Of a DNA stretch of 64,000 nt, positions 21,612-34,937 are shown piece by piece. The notes under the pieces were generated by a model. It was not told the origin of the DNA and did no database searches. It saw only the letters and a list, made by a program, of their open reading frames with translations. Every line of letters begins with the position of its first letter. The first letter of the stretch is position 1. The translations under genes and the position numbers were made by a program. Origin of the DNA: Selaginella moellendorffii (lineage: Eukaryota; Streptophyta; Lycopodiopsida; Selaginellales; Selaginellaceae); contig NW_003314342.1 of assembly GCF_000143415.4 (NCBI RefSeq), positions 271,569 through 335,568 of the forward strand. The letters are read 5' to 3'.

Positions 21612-24600
21612 ATGGATGGAGTGGAGCCGAAGCATGGCGCTGGCGGCGCGCCAAAGGGCCCCAGGCTCTTCATCAAGGAAATGGAGATGGATAATTTCAA
21701 GTCTTACGCTGGGAAGCAGCGTGTTGGCCCATTCCACAAGGTATTTTTCGTCCATTTCTCGATTTCCATGAGGATTGGAGTGCTTTGGTTTGCCTTTCCA
21801 GTGTTTCTCCGCTGTTGTCGGACCCAATGGCAGTGGTAAGAGCAATGTGATAGATGCCCTGTTATTCGTGTTTGGGAGGCGAGCCAAGCAGGTAGCTTTC
21901 TTTTCTTTTCTAACTTGTTTGCTGTCTACTTAAGAATTAATTGTGTGTTTCTCTCTTCTTCTCTAGATGCGATTAAACAAGGTCTCGGAGTTGATCCACA
22001 ACTCCACGTACCATCTCAACCTGGATAAAGCACAGGTCTCAGTCCACTTCCAGGAGATTGTAGACTTGGTATGAATTTGTTTTCTCGCGTAGTTATATCT
22101 ATCCATCTTTTTTGGCGTTTATGTAGGACGATGAAACGTATGAGCCTGTTCCTGGGTCCGACTTTGTCATCACAAGAGCAGCGTTTCGGGACAACAGCTC
22201 GAAATACTACATCAACGACAGTTTGAGCAGCTTCACGGAAGTAACCAAAAAACTCAGGGGGAAAGGGATTGATCTAGATAATAATCGGTTTCTCATTCTC
22301 CAGGTAGCTTTCACAGTTTTCTTTTTCTTGGCAAATTGTTTACTTTTCTTCTTTGTGTTTTGGTCAGGGTGAGGTTGAACAAATCTCATTGATGAAGCCA
22401 AAATCACAAGGGCAACATGATGAAGGATTTCTAGAGTACTTGGAAGACATAATTGGTTCCAATCAATACGTGGAAAAGATTGAACAGGCTAGCAATCAGT
22501 AAGTTGCCATACTTTTCTGGAAGCTAGAGCATTTACTTGTATGATGCAGGCTTGAAGTTCTGAACGAGAAGAGAACTAGCGTTGTGCAACGTGTGAAGAA
22601 CGCAGAGAAAGAAAAGGACGGTTTAGAAGTAAGAAAGATCGCAATCGTTCGCTTTTACCAAGTGCAAAATGCAGGATGCAAAAAATGAGGCTGTTACGTA
22701 TATGTTGAAGCAAGTCGAGCTTTTGAAGTGGCAGGGAAAATCGTCTGAGCTTGCTTTGAAAGATGCAAGCGCTCATGCAACGAAAGCTCAGAAGGATCTT
22801 GAATCTCACGAGGCTAAATTAAAGGAAGAGAGGTATTTTTACCGGAACTTTTTTATCTTTCAGCTATTGAGTCCTTTACAGGGAGAAGGTTGCTCAGTAC
22901 TCTCAAGACTTGAAAGAACTTGAAAAGAACTACACTAAGCATGCAAAGCGTAGAGAGGTTTGACAGCATTCTGTTATGTCGAAAACCTTTTAATCTTAAG
23001 TTGCTTTGTAGGAGCTTGAAGCGGACTTGAAAGGTTGTGCCGACGAATTCAAGGAGTTCGAGCGCCAAGACTTGAAGTATCAAGAGGACCTTAAGCATAT
23101 GAAGCAAAAGCTAAAGAAGCTGGAGGACAAAACTGCTAAAGTAAACATCAGTTCATTCATATCGTGGTCTTACAGTTATTGGCCTGCAGGATGAACTTCG
23201 GATTCAGGAGCTCGAAAAAGAAATCGAAGAAAGTAAAATTGTCATTCCACAGTTGGAAGAACAAATATTAGCACTTACTAAACAGCTTGGTCAAGAAGAA
23301 GAGAAACTTGAGCATCTAAAGGATCTTTCTAAAGGTAAATTTTTTTTTGTTCTGACACGTTTATTTGCTTCCTTTGTCGTAGATGAAATCGAGAGGTATC
23401 GGGAAAGCTTGTCATCCGTACGTTCTGAGTTAGAACCATGGGATAAGCAAATTATTGACTGCCAGGGGAAGATTGATGTTGCACGATCAGAGAGCAAGCT
23501 GCTGAAAGACAAGGTCTGTAAGCATCTGTTTACCAGCAGTCTCTTCATTTCACTGTTACAGCACGAGGGAGCCATCAACGCTTATGAGGCTGCTAAGAAA
23601 CAGCTGCAAATAATCAATGAAAATTTGCAAAACAAAGAGGAATCTCTACCGAGGCAAACTGAAGCTTTCAAACAACAGGAACGTCTTGCTGAGAGTGCTC
23701 GGACGGACGAGAAGGTGAGGGAGTTCTAATACGATCGTTGGCTAATATTTCTCTGTAGGCCCTGCTGAAAGAGGAGGAAGTTTTGACAGCCGAAGAGGAA
23801 TCCGCTAAGAAGAGGCTGAATGAAATGCGTGCTACGTTAGAGTCAGAAAAGAGCCAAGGTGCAGTCCTTCGTGCAGTTCTTCAGGCAAAAGAGTCTGGAC
23901 AAATTCAAGGCATTTATGGCCGACTTGGAGACCTTGGGGCGATTGATGGTGCGTTATCTCCTCCTTTTCTCCTGAAACTTCTGAAAACGAATTTCTCATT
24001 TTTATGTTTCTCATACTTCTTGCGTGCAGCAAAGTACGACGTAGCGATATCAACAGCTTGCGGTGGGTTGGACTACATAGTTGTTGAGACTGCTTCGGAT
24101 GCACAAGCGTGTGTTGAGCTATTGCGTAAAAATAATCTGGGTGTAGCAACGTTCTTAATCCTGGTAATTGCCTTTCGGGTTATTTACATTTTCACAAAAT
24201 TAAATATTTCCAGGACAAACAAGAAGGGCTTCGGTCGAAGATGAACCAAGAAGTTCGAACTCCTGAAGGGGTTCCCAGATTATTTGATTTGGTTAACGTT
24301 CGAGATGGCCGGTTGAAGCTGGCGTTCTACGCCTCTCTTGGAAACACAGTTGTAGCTACAGATCTAAACCAGGTAAGAAACTCGTGACTTTCCACTTTTT
24401 TTATTTCATTTTTATCACCAGGCAACAAGAATTGCGTATGGGAGCAATACAGAATTTCGGAGAGTGGTTACATTGGATGGAGCACTATTTGAGAAATCTG
24501 GAACAATGAGTGGAGGTGGTGGCAAACCCCGAGGCGGGCGGATGGGTACTGCCATACGTGACTCCAGTGTTACTCGTCAGGCTTTGGAAAGTGCCGAAAA

Positions 24601-26764
24601 TGAAGTTTCTACACTGGCCGAGCAGCTTGCAAAAGTTCGTGAACGACGTGTCCAAGCGGCTCGACAATATCAACAATCAGAAAAGGCTATTTCAAACATC
24701 CAGGTGGACATTTCCAAAGCTCAAATGGAGGTTCGCAGTCCATAGTTCTCCGCAATATTTCCAAGCTAATTAGCTCTTTTCAGGTTGACGGATTGAAGAA
24801 GCAAAAGATGGACGCAAATCACCAAATTGAAACTTTGAAGGTTGAAGCTGTGCCTAATTCTGTTGAAGTTAAAAAGATCGGAAAGCTGGACAAGCTGGCC
24901 GTGGTCGAGGAGAAAACGCTCTCTGGCTTACAAGAAAACTCGAAAGGGCTTAGGGAGAAGGTTATTTCCAGTAGTGTAACGACCATCGACTTACAGTCTT
25001 GTTTTTTCTACAGGCAAACAGTCTTCAAAAAAGTATTGAAAACGCTGGGGGTGAGAAACTGAAGCAACAAAAACTACTTGTCAGCAAGATACAAACGGTA
25101 CGCGCTTCATGTTTTCCTTGACTAACGATTTGGATGCAGGATATAGACAGTAAGAACACTGAGGTCAATCGTCGAAAAGTTCAGATGGACACCGGGGGCA
25201 AAACAATAGCTAAACTGCAGAAGACGCTTGAAGACTCGAGGAAAGACAAACAAAACATCTCTGAAAACAAGGAGAAGAAGGCTTCTGCATTCAAGGAGAT
25301 TGAAAAGAAAGCCTTCGTCGTCCAAGAGAGATACAAAGACATTCAAGAGGTTAGCAAATTCGTTGGTTTTTAATAAGCCTTGACGACGATGACTACAGAT
25401 AATGGAAAAGCAACGAGAGGAGCTGGAGTCAACGAAAAAACTGTACAATGAAAAGAAGCAAATGGTTGATCAGCTTCGAACTGGAGAGGTTTGGTGAATT
25501 TTGTCAGGTTGTCTTAATCCTCACATTCCTGTTTCAGATTGACGCACAGGACAAAGTGGAAGACTTAAAAGGTTTGGTCAAAGAAATGGATCAGAAAATG
25601 AAAGGTTTTCAGAAAAAGATCGAAACAAGCAACAAGGCTTTAAATGAGCATGTTGAACAGTAAGTATTACGCATTTCTGTTGTCTCATGCGAATATATCT
25701 TCCAGGATACGAAAAGAAGGAATAGATTTGGACTCCCTAAACGCCGCGCTTGAAGGGAACCAAATTGATTCAGTCTCCAGTTTACAAACAGCCCTGAAAA
25801 ATGTAGAACTTTTGGAGCAGCAGATGAAGGCAATGCAGCCGAATCTCGACACCATTGGAGAGTAAGCATTGAATATTTAATGTTTCTTTCTTAATACCTT
25901 TCTTTTGCAAAGGTACCGGACAAAAGCTGCTCACTACATGGAGCGTGTTAATGAGCTCAATGCAGTGACACAAGAGTGCGACGACTTAAAGAAACATCAT
26001 GACGATCTGCGTAAGCGACGGTAAGTTCACTGACTTATATTGCGGTTATTTAGCAGCTGTGCTACAGACTAGATGATTTCATGGCGGGTTTCAACATAAT
26101 TTCCTTAAGATTGAAGGAGATGTATCAGGTGTGCTTCATAACAACTCTGCTAGTGGTCTCTGATATTTTATTTTTATTTTCAGATGATAACTTTGGGAGG
26201 CGATGCCGAACTGGAACTAGTGGATTCTCTCGATCCATTCTCCGAGGGCGTAGTCTTCAGTGTACGACCACCTAAAAAGAGCTGGAAGAATATCGGAAAC
26301 CTCTCAGGAGGTGAAAAGGTGATGCCACTTTCATTCCTCAACTTGCAGAAACTTATCGGCATAAGTCTTGTATTGTAGACACTAAGCTCGCTGGCGCTCG
26401 TGTTTGCCTTGCATCACTACAAACCGACTCCTCTGTACGTTATGGACGAGATCGACGCCGCCTTAGGTAACTTCTTGCGAGTCTCGCAATCTGCTCAAGC
26501 TTATTTTCTGCCCGCAGATTTTAAAAACGTCTCGATTGTGGGTCACTACGTGAAGGACCGCACCAAAGACGCGCAGTTCATAATAATCAGGTAAAACGCA
26601 AGTTGCGAATCGGCGATTTGATGAGCTATTTCGATTTCAGCCTTCGCAACAACATGTTTGAGCTGGCGGATCGACTCGTGGGAATTTACAAGACTGATAA
26701 CTGCACGAAGAGTGTGACTATCAATCCGAAAAGCTTTGCTACGTGCCAGCAAGAGGCAGCTTGA
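21612..26764 (+). CDS. SMC4: SMC4, condensin core ATPase subunit
   Basis: SMC4 pairs with SMC2 in condensin I and II to compact mitotic chromosomes. About 28 exons are separated by very short introns. First exons are 21612-21740 and 21802-21891. The N-terminal ATPase half has Walker [20 protein letters not shown] near 21815-21875, then the condensin-SMC4 feature [15 protein letters not shown] long coiled coil follows (about 22560-23900). The hinge is at about 23920-24170 ([13 protein letters not shown], then [14 protein letters not shown]). The segment [25 protein letters not shown] is typical of SMC4. A second coiled coil runs to about 26030. The C-terminal ATPase half has the ABC signature NLSGGEK near 26302 and Walker [13 protein letters not shown] near 26430-26466, ending in SVTINPKSF. 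The frame appears intact through all exons. The start is the first ATG of an exon that leads directly into the conserved [11 protein letters not shown]. Confidence 0.95.
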
Positions 26765-29132
26765 TTTTTAACTCTGTATGTAAGTTTGGAGATTCGTTTG
26801 CTTGGTTGTTCTCACTTTTGTTTTCGCAGATTAAACGCCCCTGGCACACCAAAAAAAACTTTACCACTGTGAAATCTCGTCTCACATACCACTGAAAACT
26901 TGTTTGATGAAATGGTGACCTCATTTCTTTCTTTTAGTTTTTCCATACAATTTGTCGGCATTTCCTTTTTCCCGGATGGACAAAGCCACTATTTTCCTTT
27001 CAATCAGAAGGAGAATGTTCTGAGAATCATTTCGTTTTTTCAGAGCCACACAGGACACCCAGCGTACGAACCGTTCTTTTTCTCTTCTCTTTTTTTTTCG
27101 TCTTCTCCATTCTTTTGCTTTGGACTTTGATCCCGTTCGCTTAAGTTTCGCCTCTGCGTGGGTTATTCTCACGTCTAAACGCGCTGCCGCTCATTCGCTT
27201 GCGACATCTTCGCCGGGCCTGTTTGACTTCGTTTCTTCGTATGCGCCGAGTGTCACTTTTCTCATTTGTCAGCTCAAGCTCCTCGCAAAGTCGGCTTGCA
27301 TCATTATTACATTTGCATTCTTCTCTTGTCTTTCTGGAGCTAGTGCTTGTGTGGCCTCCACAAGAAGCGCCAAGCCTTTGGATTTTTCACTGTGGGCCTC
27401 ATGCATCACATTGACACGCTCCCTCCAATTTGGTGTTGCCAGCGATCTCACGAGAACAGGCTCTTATCGTTCTTTATCACTAGTTTTACGATAGTGGTTT
27501 TTCGCTATTCTTTGTGTCAGCCAGCTCCGTCACCTTTGTAGTAAACTAGACTGATCTCCCGTATCGCCCGTGGTAGGATCGCCCAATTGCAGGTTGAGAT
27601 TGACACCCTGAGGTAGAAAATTATTTTGGAGCTTGGAGATATGTAAGCAGTGCCAACATCTGGAGATTTCCAAAGTGTGGAGGCCAGTGAAAATTCCTTT
27701 GCAGTGTTGCTTTGGCACAGCTGGAATTATTACGCCACCTCTTTTAGTGCTTCTTTTTTCGGTGGTCTCCGCACAGCAAGAACACATAAAAGAGGGAATG
27801 GATCGGATTGGAGGCGGCGGCCATAATTCATTTTTGCCAGATGCGGAGTCCCAAGTGTAAAGAAGGTGGCACAAGGAAACTAATCAATCATATACGTTTA
27901 CTGTGTATGATCAAACTAAATTCTTATCTCCTGTGAGCCAGCGCATTTTATTTTTTGTGCGCTTTATAGATCCACATACCGGATCCCCAAAGCAATTTCT
28001 TCGTACTAATATAATTAGTGATAAATCACGCTGTCAAAAGGCGAGCACTACAACAGCAAATTATAGAGTATGACTATGTTGAAATAGCTCTATTCCATAC
28101 ATATGTTCGTATGGGTGACGGCACCTTCCAATCAAAACCATAGAAAACTCCCACTCGATAAGTTCATAGTAAAAATGCGTCCTCGGTGGGATTACAATGT
28201 TGGCTGAGTACGAAACCGAGGGAATCTCCCACAAAACTAGTCTAGCTGAATCCCACGGAACATACCCCCGTGTCTAAGATTGTTCCGAAATGTTTACATT
28301 CGCGCTTGCGAGCTGCGATTCTTCCAATCCCCCCTGGAAGAAAGCGTCCATTCATTGCTTGATAGTAGCGGCAGCAGCGCTCGAGTTTGATTCATTCCCA
28401 TTGTTTAGTGGTTTTTCTCTTTCAGGGAACACCATCACGACGTCTATCACCATGCTTAAGAGAACTTCTTCCCCGGAAAAAACAAATCAAAACACCTATT
28501 AGACGAACAAACAAATACCATATCAATATCTTCAGAGTTTTGTTTTTTTCTTTGTTTTTCTAACCTTTGTCTGTCTCTACATTTTGCGCAAAGCACACAC
28601 AGAGCACATGGACCTGGAAATATCAAATAGAAACCATAAAGTCTAAAGGAGGAATCAGTGATTGGACAAGCAAAGCAATTACTTTGCCTCTTTGTTTTCA
28701 TCGCCAACCAGTTTGCTTCCTGTCGCTAATCAAAACGTTGTCAAAGTCGTGGGGCTCTGATAACGAGTGTTGCGTCTTTTCCTACAAAACCGCGCTCCTT
28801 TGTTTTCTTTTCTCATCACACACTTAGAGCGCCCTTGTGCGAGTATAGCCGATCGTTCTTCACCTCTTCTTTTATGACAGGCAGCTCGCGCTTACACGCT
28901 CGTCCGATTCCAATTCAGCTGGACAAAACATGAGCTCGTCATCCCGGTAAGACTCTCCAAAAAGCTGGGAAGGAAGGGAAACGATATCTACCTGAAGCGT
29001 TTCTCATTTCTTTTCTCTGTTACCCCCTTTGCTCGCCGATCAAGGGAGAGTCCACAAAGTTTCCTCCTTTCCTCTTCGCCTTTTGGCTGTTCGAGTTTTT
29101 CGCTGCTGCCTGCAAAAGAAAAAAAATATAGA
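26765..29132. other. 2.4-kb gap between SMC4 and the AZG permease
   Basis: No gene I can name. There are open frames on both strands around 27100-27870. The minus-strand stretch near 27451-27269 (RERVNVMHEAHSEKSKG) looks protein-like but is short and bounded by stops, so I do not call it. Long pyrimidine tracts occur near 27080-27110. The last 250 bp (from about 28880) contain the AZG 5' leader, because this sequence is copied in the downstream pseudogenes. Confidence 0.4.
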
Positions 29133-30872
29133 ATGGATTCTATCAGGAGCTTACGCGAGCAGTGGAACTCGAGCATAGATCACCTCAATGCGGCAGTCGC
29201 TCGGAGCAGAGTCGGGCGGTACTTCAAGCTCGAGGAGCGAAAGTCTTGCTTCACTCGGGAGGTGAGAGCCGGCACCGCAACATTCCTCACCATGGCATAC
29301 ATCCTCGCGGTGAACGCCAGCATACTCACCGATTCGGGCGGTCCCTGCGGCATCTCCGACTGCTCGCTCGTCTGCTCCGACTCCACCACCCCGATACAGC
29401 GCTGCTCGGGCCTCACTCCCGGCGGTATACCGCTCACTCTTGTGAAGCCAGGTGCCGAGTGCAAGGATCCAGGGGCCCAGAACAAAGGATACTCCGACTG
29501 CCTGGACCGCACCAAGCGTGATCTCATCGTCGCCACCGCAGCTTCCTCGCTCATCGGCAGTGTCATCATGGGCGTGTTTGCAAATCTCCCGCTCGGGCTG
29601 GCGTCTGGGATGGGAGCAAACGCCTACTTTGCGTACACCGTCGTTGGCTTCCACGGCTCCGGAAGCATCACTTACGGTGGAGCGCTGGCGGCTGTGTTCG
29701 TCGAAGGACTGATCTTTCTCGGCCTGGCAGCGCTCGGCCTCCGGACCCGGCTGGCGAAGGCCATCCCCCGCCCCGTCCGCATCTCCAGCTCGGCAGGTAT
29801 CGGTCTCTTCCTCGCCTTCATCGGCTTGCAGTCGAGCGAAGGCATCGGGCTCATCGGCTTCAGCCCATCAACTCTGGTGACGCTGGGTGCATGCCCGGCA
29901 GCGGACCGAGTGGCGGTAGCACCGGTTGTCACCAACGCCACCACCGGTGTCTCCCGTCTCATGCCTGGCGCTACCATCTCCTCCAACATCCTGTGCACGC
30001 GTAACCGGATGGAAGATCCCACTCTCTGGCTTGGCGTCGTCGGCTTCGTCATCATCGCGTATGCTCTCGTCAGGGGTGTCAAAGGTGCCATGATCTACGG
30101 CATTGTCTTCGTCACCGGCATCTCCTGGTTCCGGGGAACGCAGGTGACATACTTCCCATATACCGACGCTGGTAACGCGGCCTACTCGTACTTCCGCGAG
30201 GTGGTCGACGTCCACACCATCAAAGGCACCGCCGGAGCTCTCTCCTTTGCTGAAATCGGCAAGAGCCAGTTCTGGGTGGCGCTCATCACCTTTCTCTACG
30301 TCGACATACTGGATACCACCGGAACTCTCTACTCCATGGCCAAGTTTGCCGGCTACGTCGACGAGAAGGGCGATTTCGAGGGGCAATACCAGGCTTTCAT
30401 GAGCGATGCCGCGGCCATCGTGGTCGGTTCGGCACTTGGAACTTCTCCTGTCACTGCTTTCATCGAGTCGTCCACGGGGATTCGAGAAGGTGGCAGAACC
30501 GGGATTACTGCTCTTACCGTGGCGATGTACTTCTTCCTGGCACTGTTTTTTACACCGCTACTGGCTTCTATTCCACCCTGGGCGGTCGGACCGGCGCTTG
30601 TTCTCGTCGGAGTTTTGATGATAAAGTCGGTCAAGGAGATTGAGTGGGAGGACATGAGAGAAGGCATCCCGGCTTTCATCACCATCATCCTCATGCCTCT
30701 TACGTACTCCATTGCTTATGGCTTGATCGGCGGCATTAGTACGTTCGTGGTGCTGAATGGACTCGACTGGCTCTTTTCCAAAACCAAAAGGCCACCGTCG
30801 TCAAGCGATACAGATGAAGCGATGAAGCAAGTTGACACAGTGGAAACTGGCGGAGCTCTAGAACAAGTCTGA
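29133..30872 (+). CDS. AZG1: AZG-type adenine/guanine (purine) permease
   Basis: A 579-residue intronless protein of the AzgA-like NCS2 family, plasma-membrane H+-coupled importers of adenine and guanine (and in plants cytokinin-like purines). The N-terminus reads [36 protein letters not shown], the usual start of the family. The substrate-site regions are [18 protein letters not shown] (about residues 153-170), [12 protein letters not shown] (about 390) and [22 protein letters not shown] (about 437-458). There are about 10-12 hydrophobic segments, and length matches Arabidopsis AZG1/AZG2 (about 530-580). The gene is GC-rich in contrast to its flanks. Three broken copies lie downstream. AZG1 versus AZG2 identity is not resolved. 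Confidence 0.92.
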   Translation: MDSIRSLREQWNSSIDHLNAAVARSRVGRYFKLEERKSCFTREVRAGTATFLTMAYILAVNASILTDSGGPCGISDCSLVCSDSTTPIQRCSGLTPGGIPLTLVKPGAECKDPGAQNKGYSDCLDRTKRDLIVATAASSLIGSVIMGVFANLPLGLASGMGANAYFAYTVVGFHGSGSITYGGALAAVFVEGLIFLGLAALGLRTRLAKAIPRPVRISSSAGIGLFLAFIGLQSSEGIGLIGFSPSTLVTLGACPAADRVAVAPVVTNATTGVSRLMPGATISSNILCTRNRMEDPTLWLGVVGFVIIAYALVRGVKGAMIYGIVFVTGISWFRGTQVTYFPYTDAGNAAYSYFREVVDVHTIKGTAGALSFAEIGKSQFWVALITFLYVDILDTTGTLYSMAKFAGYVDEKGDFEGQYQAFMSDAAAIVVGSALGTSPVTAFIESSTGIREGGRTGITALTVAMYFFLALFFTPLLASIPPWAVGPALVLVGVLMIKSVKEIEWEDMREGIPAFITIILMPLTYSIAYGLIGGISTFVVLNGLDWLFSKTKRPPSSSDTDEAMKQVDTVETGGALEQV

Positions 30873-31494
30873 ATGCCATCGATACAATTGACACCCCATA
30901 TGTTTGAAAAAAATAAAAATGAATTACATGTCAGAGTATATATCACCATGCAAGTTGTGGAAGATCTGAAATCACGCAACGAGCCCACAAAAAGAAAGTT
31001 TGACCACGACCTTCATTCTAGCAACAATGTTGATAGCCGGAAACAATGGTCCAACAAAGCAAACCTCTGCCAAAATGAAAGAAATCTAAACTTAACCATA
31101 CCAAAATTCCAGGAATATCAAATCTAATTTGACGATGAAGGAAAGACCTCTGTATGAATGTACCAAAAACGTCGTCGGCGATAAAAATCTTACTTATAGC
31201 GGCAGAGGTAATCGATTGAAATATTGCTAGCATTGTCAGATCCATCGCCACAGATAGTTTAAACCATAATAAAACCAGGTGTTGTTACTTCCTCTTTTAT
31301 ACAAAAGATATATATATCACACCACGCTTCTATTAAATAATTTCTGTGCTCTAAAGGAAGATAAGAGCCCCGAGCCAAAGTCTGGATCTCTGTTATTTTG
31401 GCATTTATTTGCCACTGGTTAATAACATAGAATAAAATGACTCATGACCCTTGTACATATTTGCATTTTTAATTACAAAGCCGCCTTTAAAAAC
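30873..31494. other. AZG 3' flank, partly repeated downstream
   Basis: Contains 'atatatcaccatgcaagttg' followed by 'tggaagatctgaaatcacg' (30936-30980), which recurs diverged at 34400-34445 and in inverted form at about 32565-32605. The AZG duplications therefore included 3' flanking DNA. No gene. Confidence 0.55.
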
Positions 31495-32040
31495 ATGAGC
31501 TCGTCATCCTTCCAAAAGGAACGTTTTCTCTTTCCTGTTCACAAAGTCCTCCTTTCTTCTTCCCTCTTGAGCTTTGGCTGCTCCAGTTTTTTGCTGCTGC
31601 CTGCCAAAGGAAAAAAAAAATCGAATGGGAGACTGAGTGAGCAATGGAACTCAAGCATAGATCACCTCAATACGGCAGTCGCTGGGAGCAGAGTCGGGAG
31701 GTTCTTCAAGCTCGAGGAGCAAAACTCGTGCTTCACTCGGGAGGTGAGAACCAGCACTGCGACATTCCTCACCATGGCATACATCCTCGCAGTATACTCG
31801 CCGACTCTGGAGGTCCCTACTGCTCGCTGGTCTGCTCCAACGCCACCACTCCCGTACAGCGCTGCTCACATCTCTCCCGGCGGTACACCGCTCACTCTGG
31901 TGCCGATTGCAAGGATCCAGGGGCAAAGGATACTTCGACTGCCTGGACCAGACGAAGCGTGATCTCATCGTCGCCACGGCAGCTTCGGAAGTGTCATCAT
32001 GGGAGTGTTCACAAATCTCCCGCTCTGGCTGGCGGGGATA
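31495..32040 (+). pseudogene. AZG permease pseudogene copy 1 (5' part)
   Basis: Begins with the same 5' leader as the intact gene (aaacatgagctcgtcatcc, then ttgctgctgcctgc) and continues as the N-terminal third ([36 protein letters not shown]). Small deletions shift the frame at about 31800 and again near 31920-31990. It stops at the sequence matching intact position 29604, where it abuts an inverted fragment. Confidence 0.88.
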
Positions 32041-32335
32041 GTCGGAGATGCAGCTAGAGTATGCTGGCGTTTACTGCGAGGATGTATGCCATGGTGAGGA
32101 ATGTCGCGGTGCTGGCTCTCACCTCCCGAATGAAGCAAGAGTTTCGCTCCTCCAGCTTGAAGTACCTCCAACTCTGCTCAGAGTGACTGCCGCATTGAAG
32201 TGATCTATGCTTGTGTTCCATTGCTCGCTCAGTCTCCTGATCGATTTTTTTTTTTTTTTCCTTTGGCAGGCAGCAGCGGAAAACTGGAGCAGTCAAAAAG
32301 CTCGAGAGGGAAGAGAAAAGGAGGACTCTCACTGA
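32041..32335 (-). pseudogene. AZG permease pseudogene copy 2 (inverted 5' part)
   Basis: On the minus strand it carries leader (gctgctgcctgcc), then [17 protein letters not shown]-type shifted N-terminal sequence and [20 protein letters not shown]. It ends at the codons for GISD. It faces copy 1 tail to tail, making an imperfect inverted repeat across 31620-32260. Confidence 0.85.
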
Positions 32336-33049
32336 TCGGCAAGGAACAGAAAAGAGATGCTCATGCTTTTAAAGGTGAGAAAACAAAGGCTAGAAATCCA
32401 ACTGTGTGTAGGGGAGCAAACTCGGCTGGCGTGGTAGAGGTTTGTTTTTTGTTGGATCATTGTTTAAAACTTTGATCCAGCTATCGACATCGTTGCTCCT
32501 GCCCATACACACAAGGAACGCTGGTACGACAGAAATGTAAAGGTCGTGAAGGATAACTCCTCCTTTGCGTGATTTCAGCTCTTCCACAACTTTCCTGGTG
32601 ATATATACTCGACATGTAATTACAACGAAGAATGGATTTTCATTTCCTTCTAATTTGTGGGGTACACACGTGTTTTGGCTTTTTGAAACATTACCATGTC
32701 TAAACACAATGATTATATTGGATTTAGACCCTTATAAACCAAGCTTTGATTCCAATATAGCTCTTGTGAGATTGGACGACTCAATGGCCTCCTTAACGTT
32801 CTGGAGCCAGCCGCTCAAGAAAACCTCGAAGCCGTGTAACTCACAAAGGTACACTGGTCACAGGGCTTAGAGCAACCTGCTACGCCAGATAGAGAATTCG
32901 AGTTGCTGACAGCAATAGAGTTCTATTTCCACACCGCTTCCTTGGAAATAGAGCGAGCTCCTCAGCAATCAGCTGCTCCTGTTCCTATGTGTACGACATG
33001 CATACTAGATATCCCACAAGAGCAGAAGCAAATCTGGAAAGCTTACAAG

Positions 33050-33560
33050 GTTAGATAGCTGCTAAGGTTGTCAGGATCTCAAACTTACCACGTTCCAAAT
33101 TACAGGTCTTGAGACGAACTGGCCTCCCATTTGAGCAGTGGTGGAAGCATCCTGCAAAGATAAAGTTCATGTGTTCGTGAGTTAGAACTGCAAGAGATGT
33201 TACCTCGTTCTCTTTCACTCCTGCCAGCTGCTCGCAAAATTCCATGAGAAAACCTTTGAGAAAGGAGCCTGGCACTGGAAGACACATTCCACTTTGAACG
33301 CAAGAACATTTCCTGGGAAAATGGAATCGCACAAAGGATGATCACGACCTGAAAAATTCTTGGCCGTAACCGATGCCGTACTCGTCCTGGAAAAATGAGA
33401 GATGAGACAAGACGTATAAACAAGAATAGATATAAAAGAACGAACCAGGCTCTGGAATTGTTCTTCAGAGGCTCTGATAATGCTTGATTAGAAGCTCTGG
33501 AATTGTTTCCAGGGCTTGACTCCCTGCAAGAAAAAGCTGGAGAAAAAAGAATTGCGCAAA
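33050..33560 (-). other. Possible exons of an unrecognised minus-strand gene
   Basis: On the minus strand, segments bounded by good acceptor and donor sites can be drawn (for example an intron gtaacatctc...ctttgcag at about 33204-33153 and another ending ttttcccag near 33308). The flanking peptides match no family I know. It could be a gene fragment carried in with the AZG duplications, or chance. Confidence 0.25.
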
Positions 33561-33640
33561 GTACCTTGTATACGCACAAATTCCTGTCTAATATCGCTGA
33601 GGCAAGAAAAGAATGTTACGCATCATAAGCGTCTGCTCCC

Positions 33641-34357
33641 ATGCTGCTCCGGTGCAAGGATCCAGGGGCTCACAACAAAGGATACTCCGACTGGACCAGA
33701 CGAAGCGTGATCTCGTCGTCGCCACGGCGGCATCCTCGTTCATCGGCAGTGTCATCATGGGAGTGTTTGCAAATGTCCCGCTCGGGCTGGCGCCTGGGAT
33801 GGGAGCAAACGCCTACTTTGCGTACACCTTCCACGGCTCCGGAAGTCTCTCTTACGGTGGAGCTCTAGCTCCAGCGCGGCTGGTATCGGTCTCTTCCTCG
33901 CCTTCATAGGCTTGCGGTCGAGCGAAGGCATCGGGCTCATCGGCTTCACTCCGTCATCTCTGGTGGCGCTGGGTGCATGCCCAGCAGCGGACCGAGTAGC
34001 GGTAGCACCGGTCGTCACCAACGCCACCACCGGTGTCTCCCGTCTCATGCCCATCTCCTCCAACGTCCTGTGCACGCGTAACCAGATGGAAGATCCCACT
34101 CTCTGGCTTGGCGTCGTGTCATCGTCGCGTATGCTCTCGTCAGGGGTGTCCAAGGTGCCATATAGTCTTCGTCACCGTCCGGGGAACTACGGTGACGTAC
34201 TACGCGTACTTCTGCAAGATGGTCGACGTCCACAACATCAAACGGAGCTCTCTCCTTTGCTGAAATCGGCAAGAGCCAGTTCTGGGTGGCGCTCATCACC
34301 TTCCTCTGCGTCAACATACTGGATACCACTGGAACTCTCTACCAAGTTTGCCGCCAA
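33641..34357 (+). pseudogene. AZG permease pseudogene copy 3 (middle part)
   Basis: Matches the intact gene from about position 29455 (caaggatccaggggc) to about 30340 with several deletions: VGFH region shortened, about 100 bp missing between 33870 and 33890, and further losses near 34050, 34115 and 34165. Frames alternate ([20 protein letters not shown], then [15 protein letters not shown], then [11 protein letters not shown]). The 3' third is missing. Confidence 0.88.
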
Positions 34358-34937
34358 TAGCTGAAACTTTTAGCAACATCCTTCGTTGTAATTACACGTC
34401 AAGTATATATCACCACGCAAGTTGTGGAAGTTCTGGAATCACAAGTTATCCCCATTGATCACGACCTAGCCACCTTAAACTGGAGATGTCCATTCTCTTG
34501 GCATTTCGGTTACATTTCTCTCGTAGCGTCATACTCGCAAAGGAACAACGATGTCAATAGCTGGATCCACAGTGATCACATGAATCTCTGCCAAAACATC
34601 AGAAATTTCAGGAATATCAACCAAGGAACAAAGCGCTGGCCGAAACGTTCGATCGTAAAGAAAAAGCAATCGTGCTCCTCGAGAAAAGGAGGCGATCGAC
34701 CGATGAGAAAATGCAAATATCGCCGAAGTTCGTTTGAAAGCCTAAAACCCCAGGGGTGTTGTGATACATCCTCTTTTTATTCATTTATATACACTGAGAC
34801 TGTGTGAAAGAGATGCTATTGTACATACATCACACCACGCTTCTATGTTCGCTGTTACGTATCTCTGCTCTAAAGGAAGATGGGAAAAAAGGAGAAGAAG
34901 AACAACTCCCCTCACCTCTCACTCCAGCATGAAATTT
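34358..34937. other. Duplicated AZG 3' flank and kinase 3' UTR
   Basis: 34390-34450 repeats the AZG 3' flank. The rest is spacer and the 3' UTR of the minus-strand kinase. No gene seen. Confidence 0.45.

Noticed and set aside
27120-27874. Several 60-124-codon open frames on both strands between SMC4 and AZG
   Set aside because: No family resemblance and no splice structure joining them; left as intergenic.
29151-30386. Long minus-strand and alternate-frame open reading frames across the AZG gene
   Set aside because: They are shadows of a GC-rich coding sequence; only the plus frame has family motifs.
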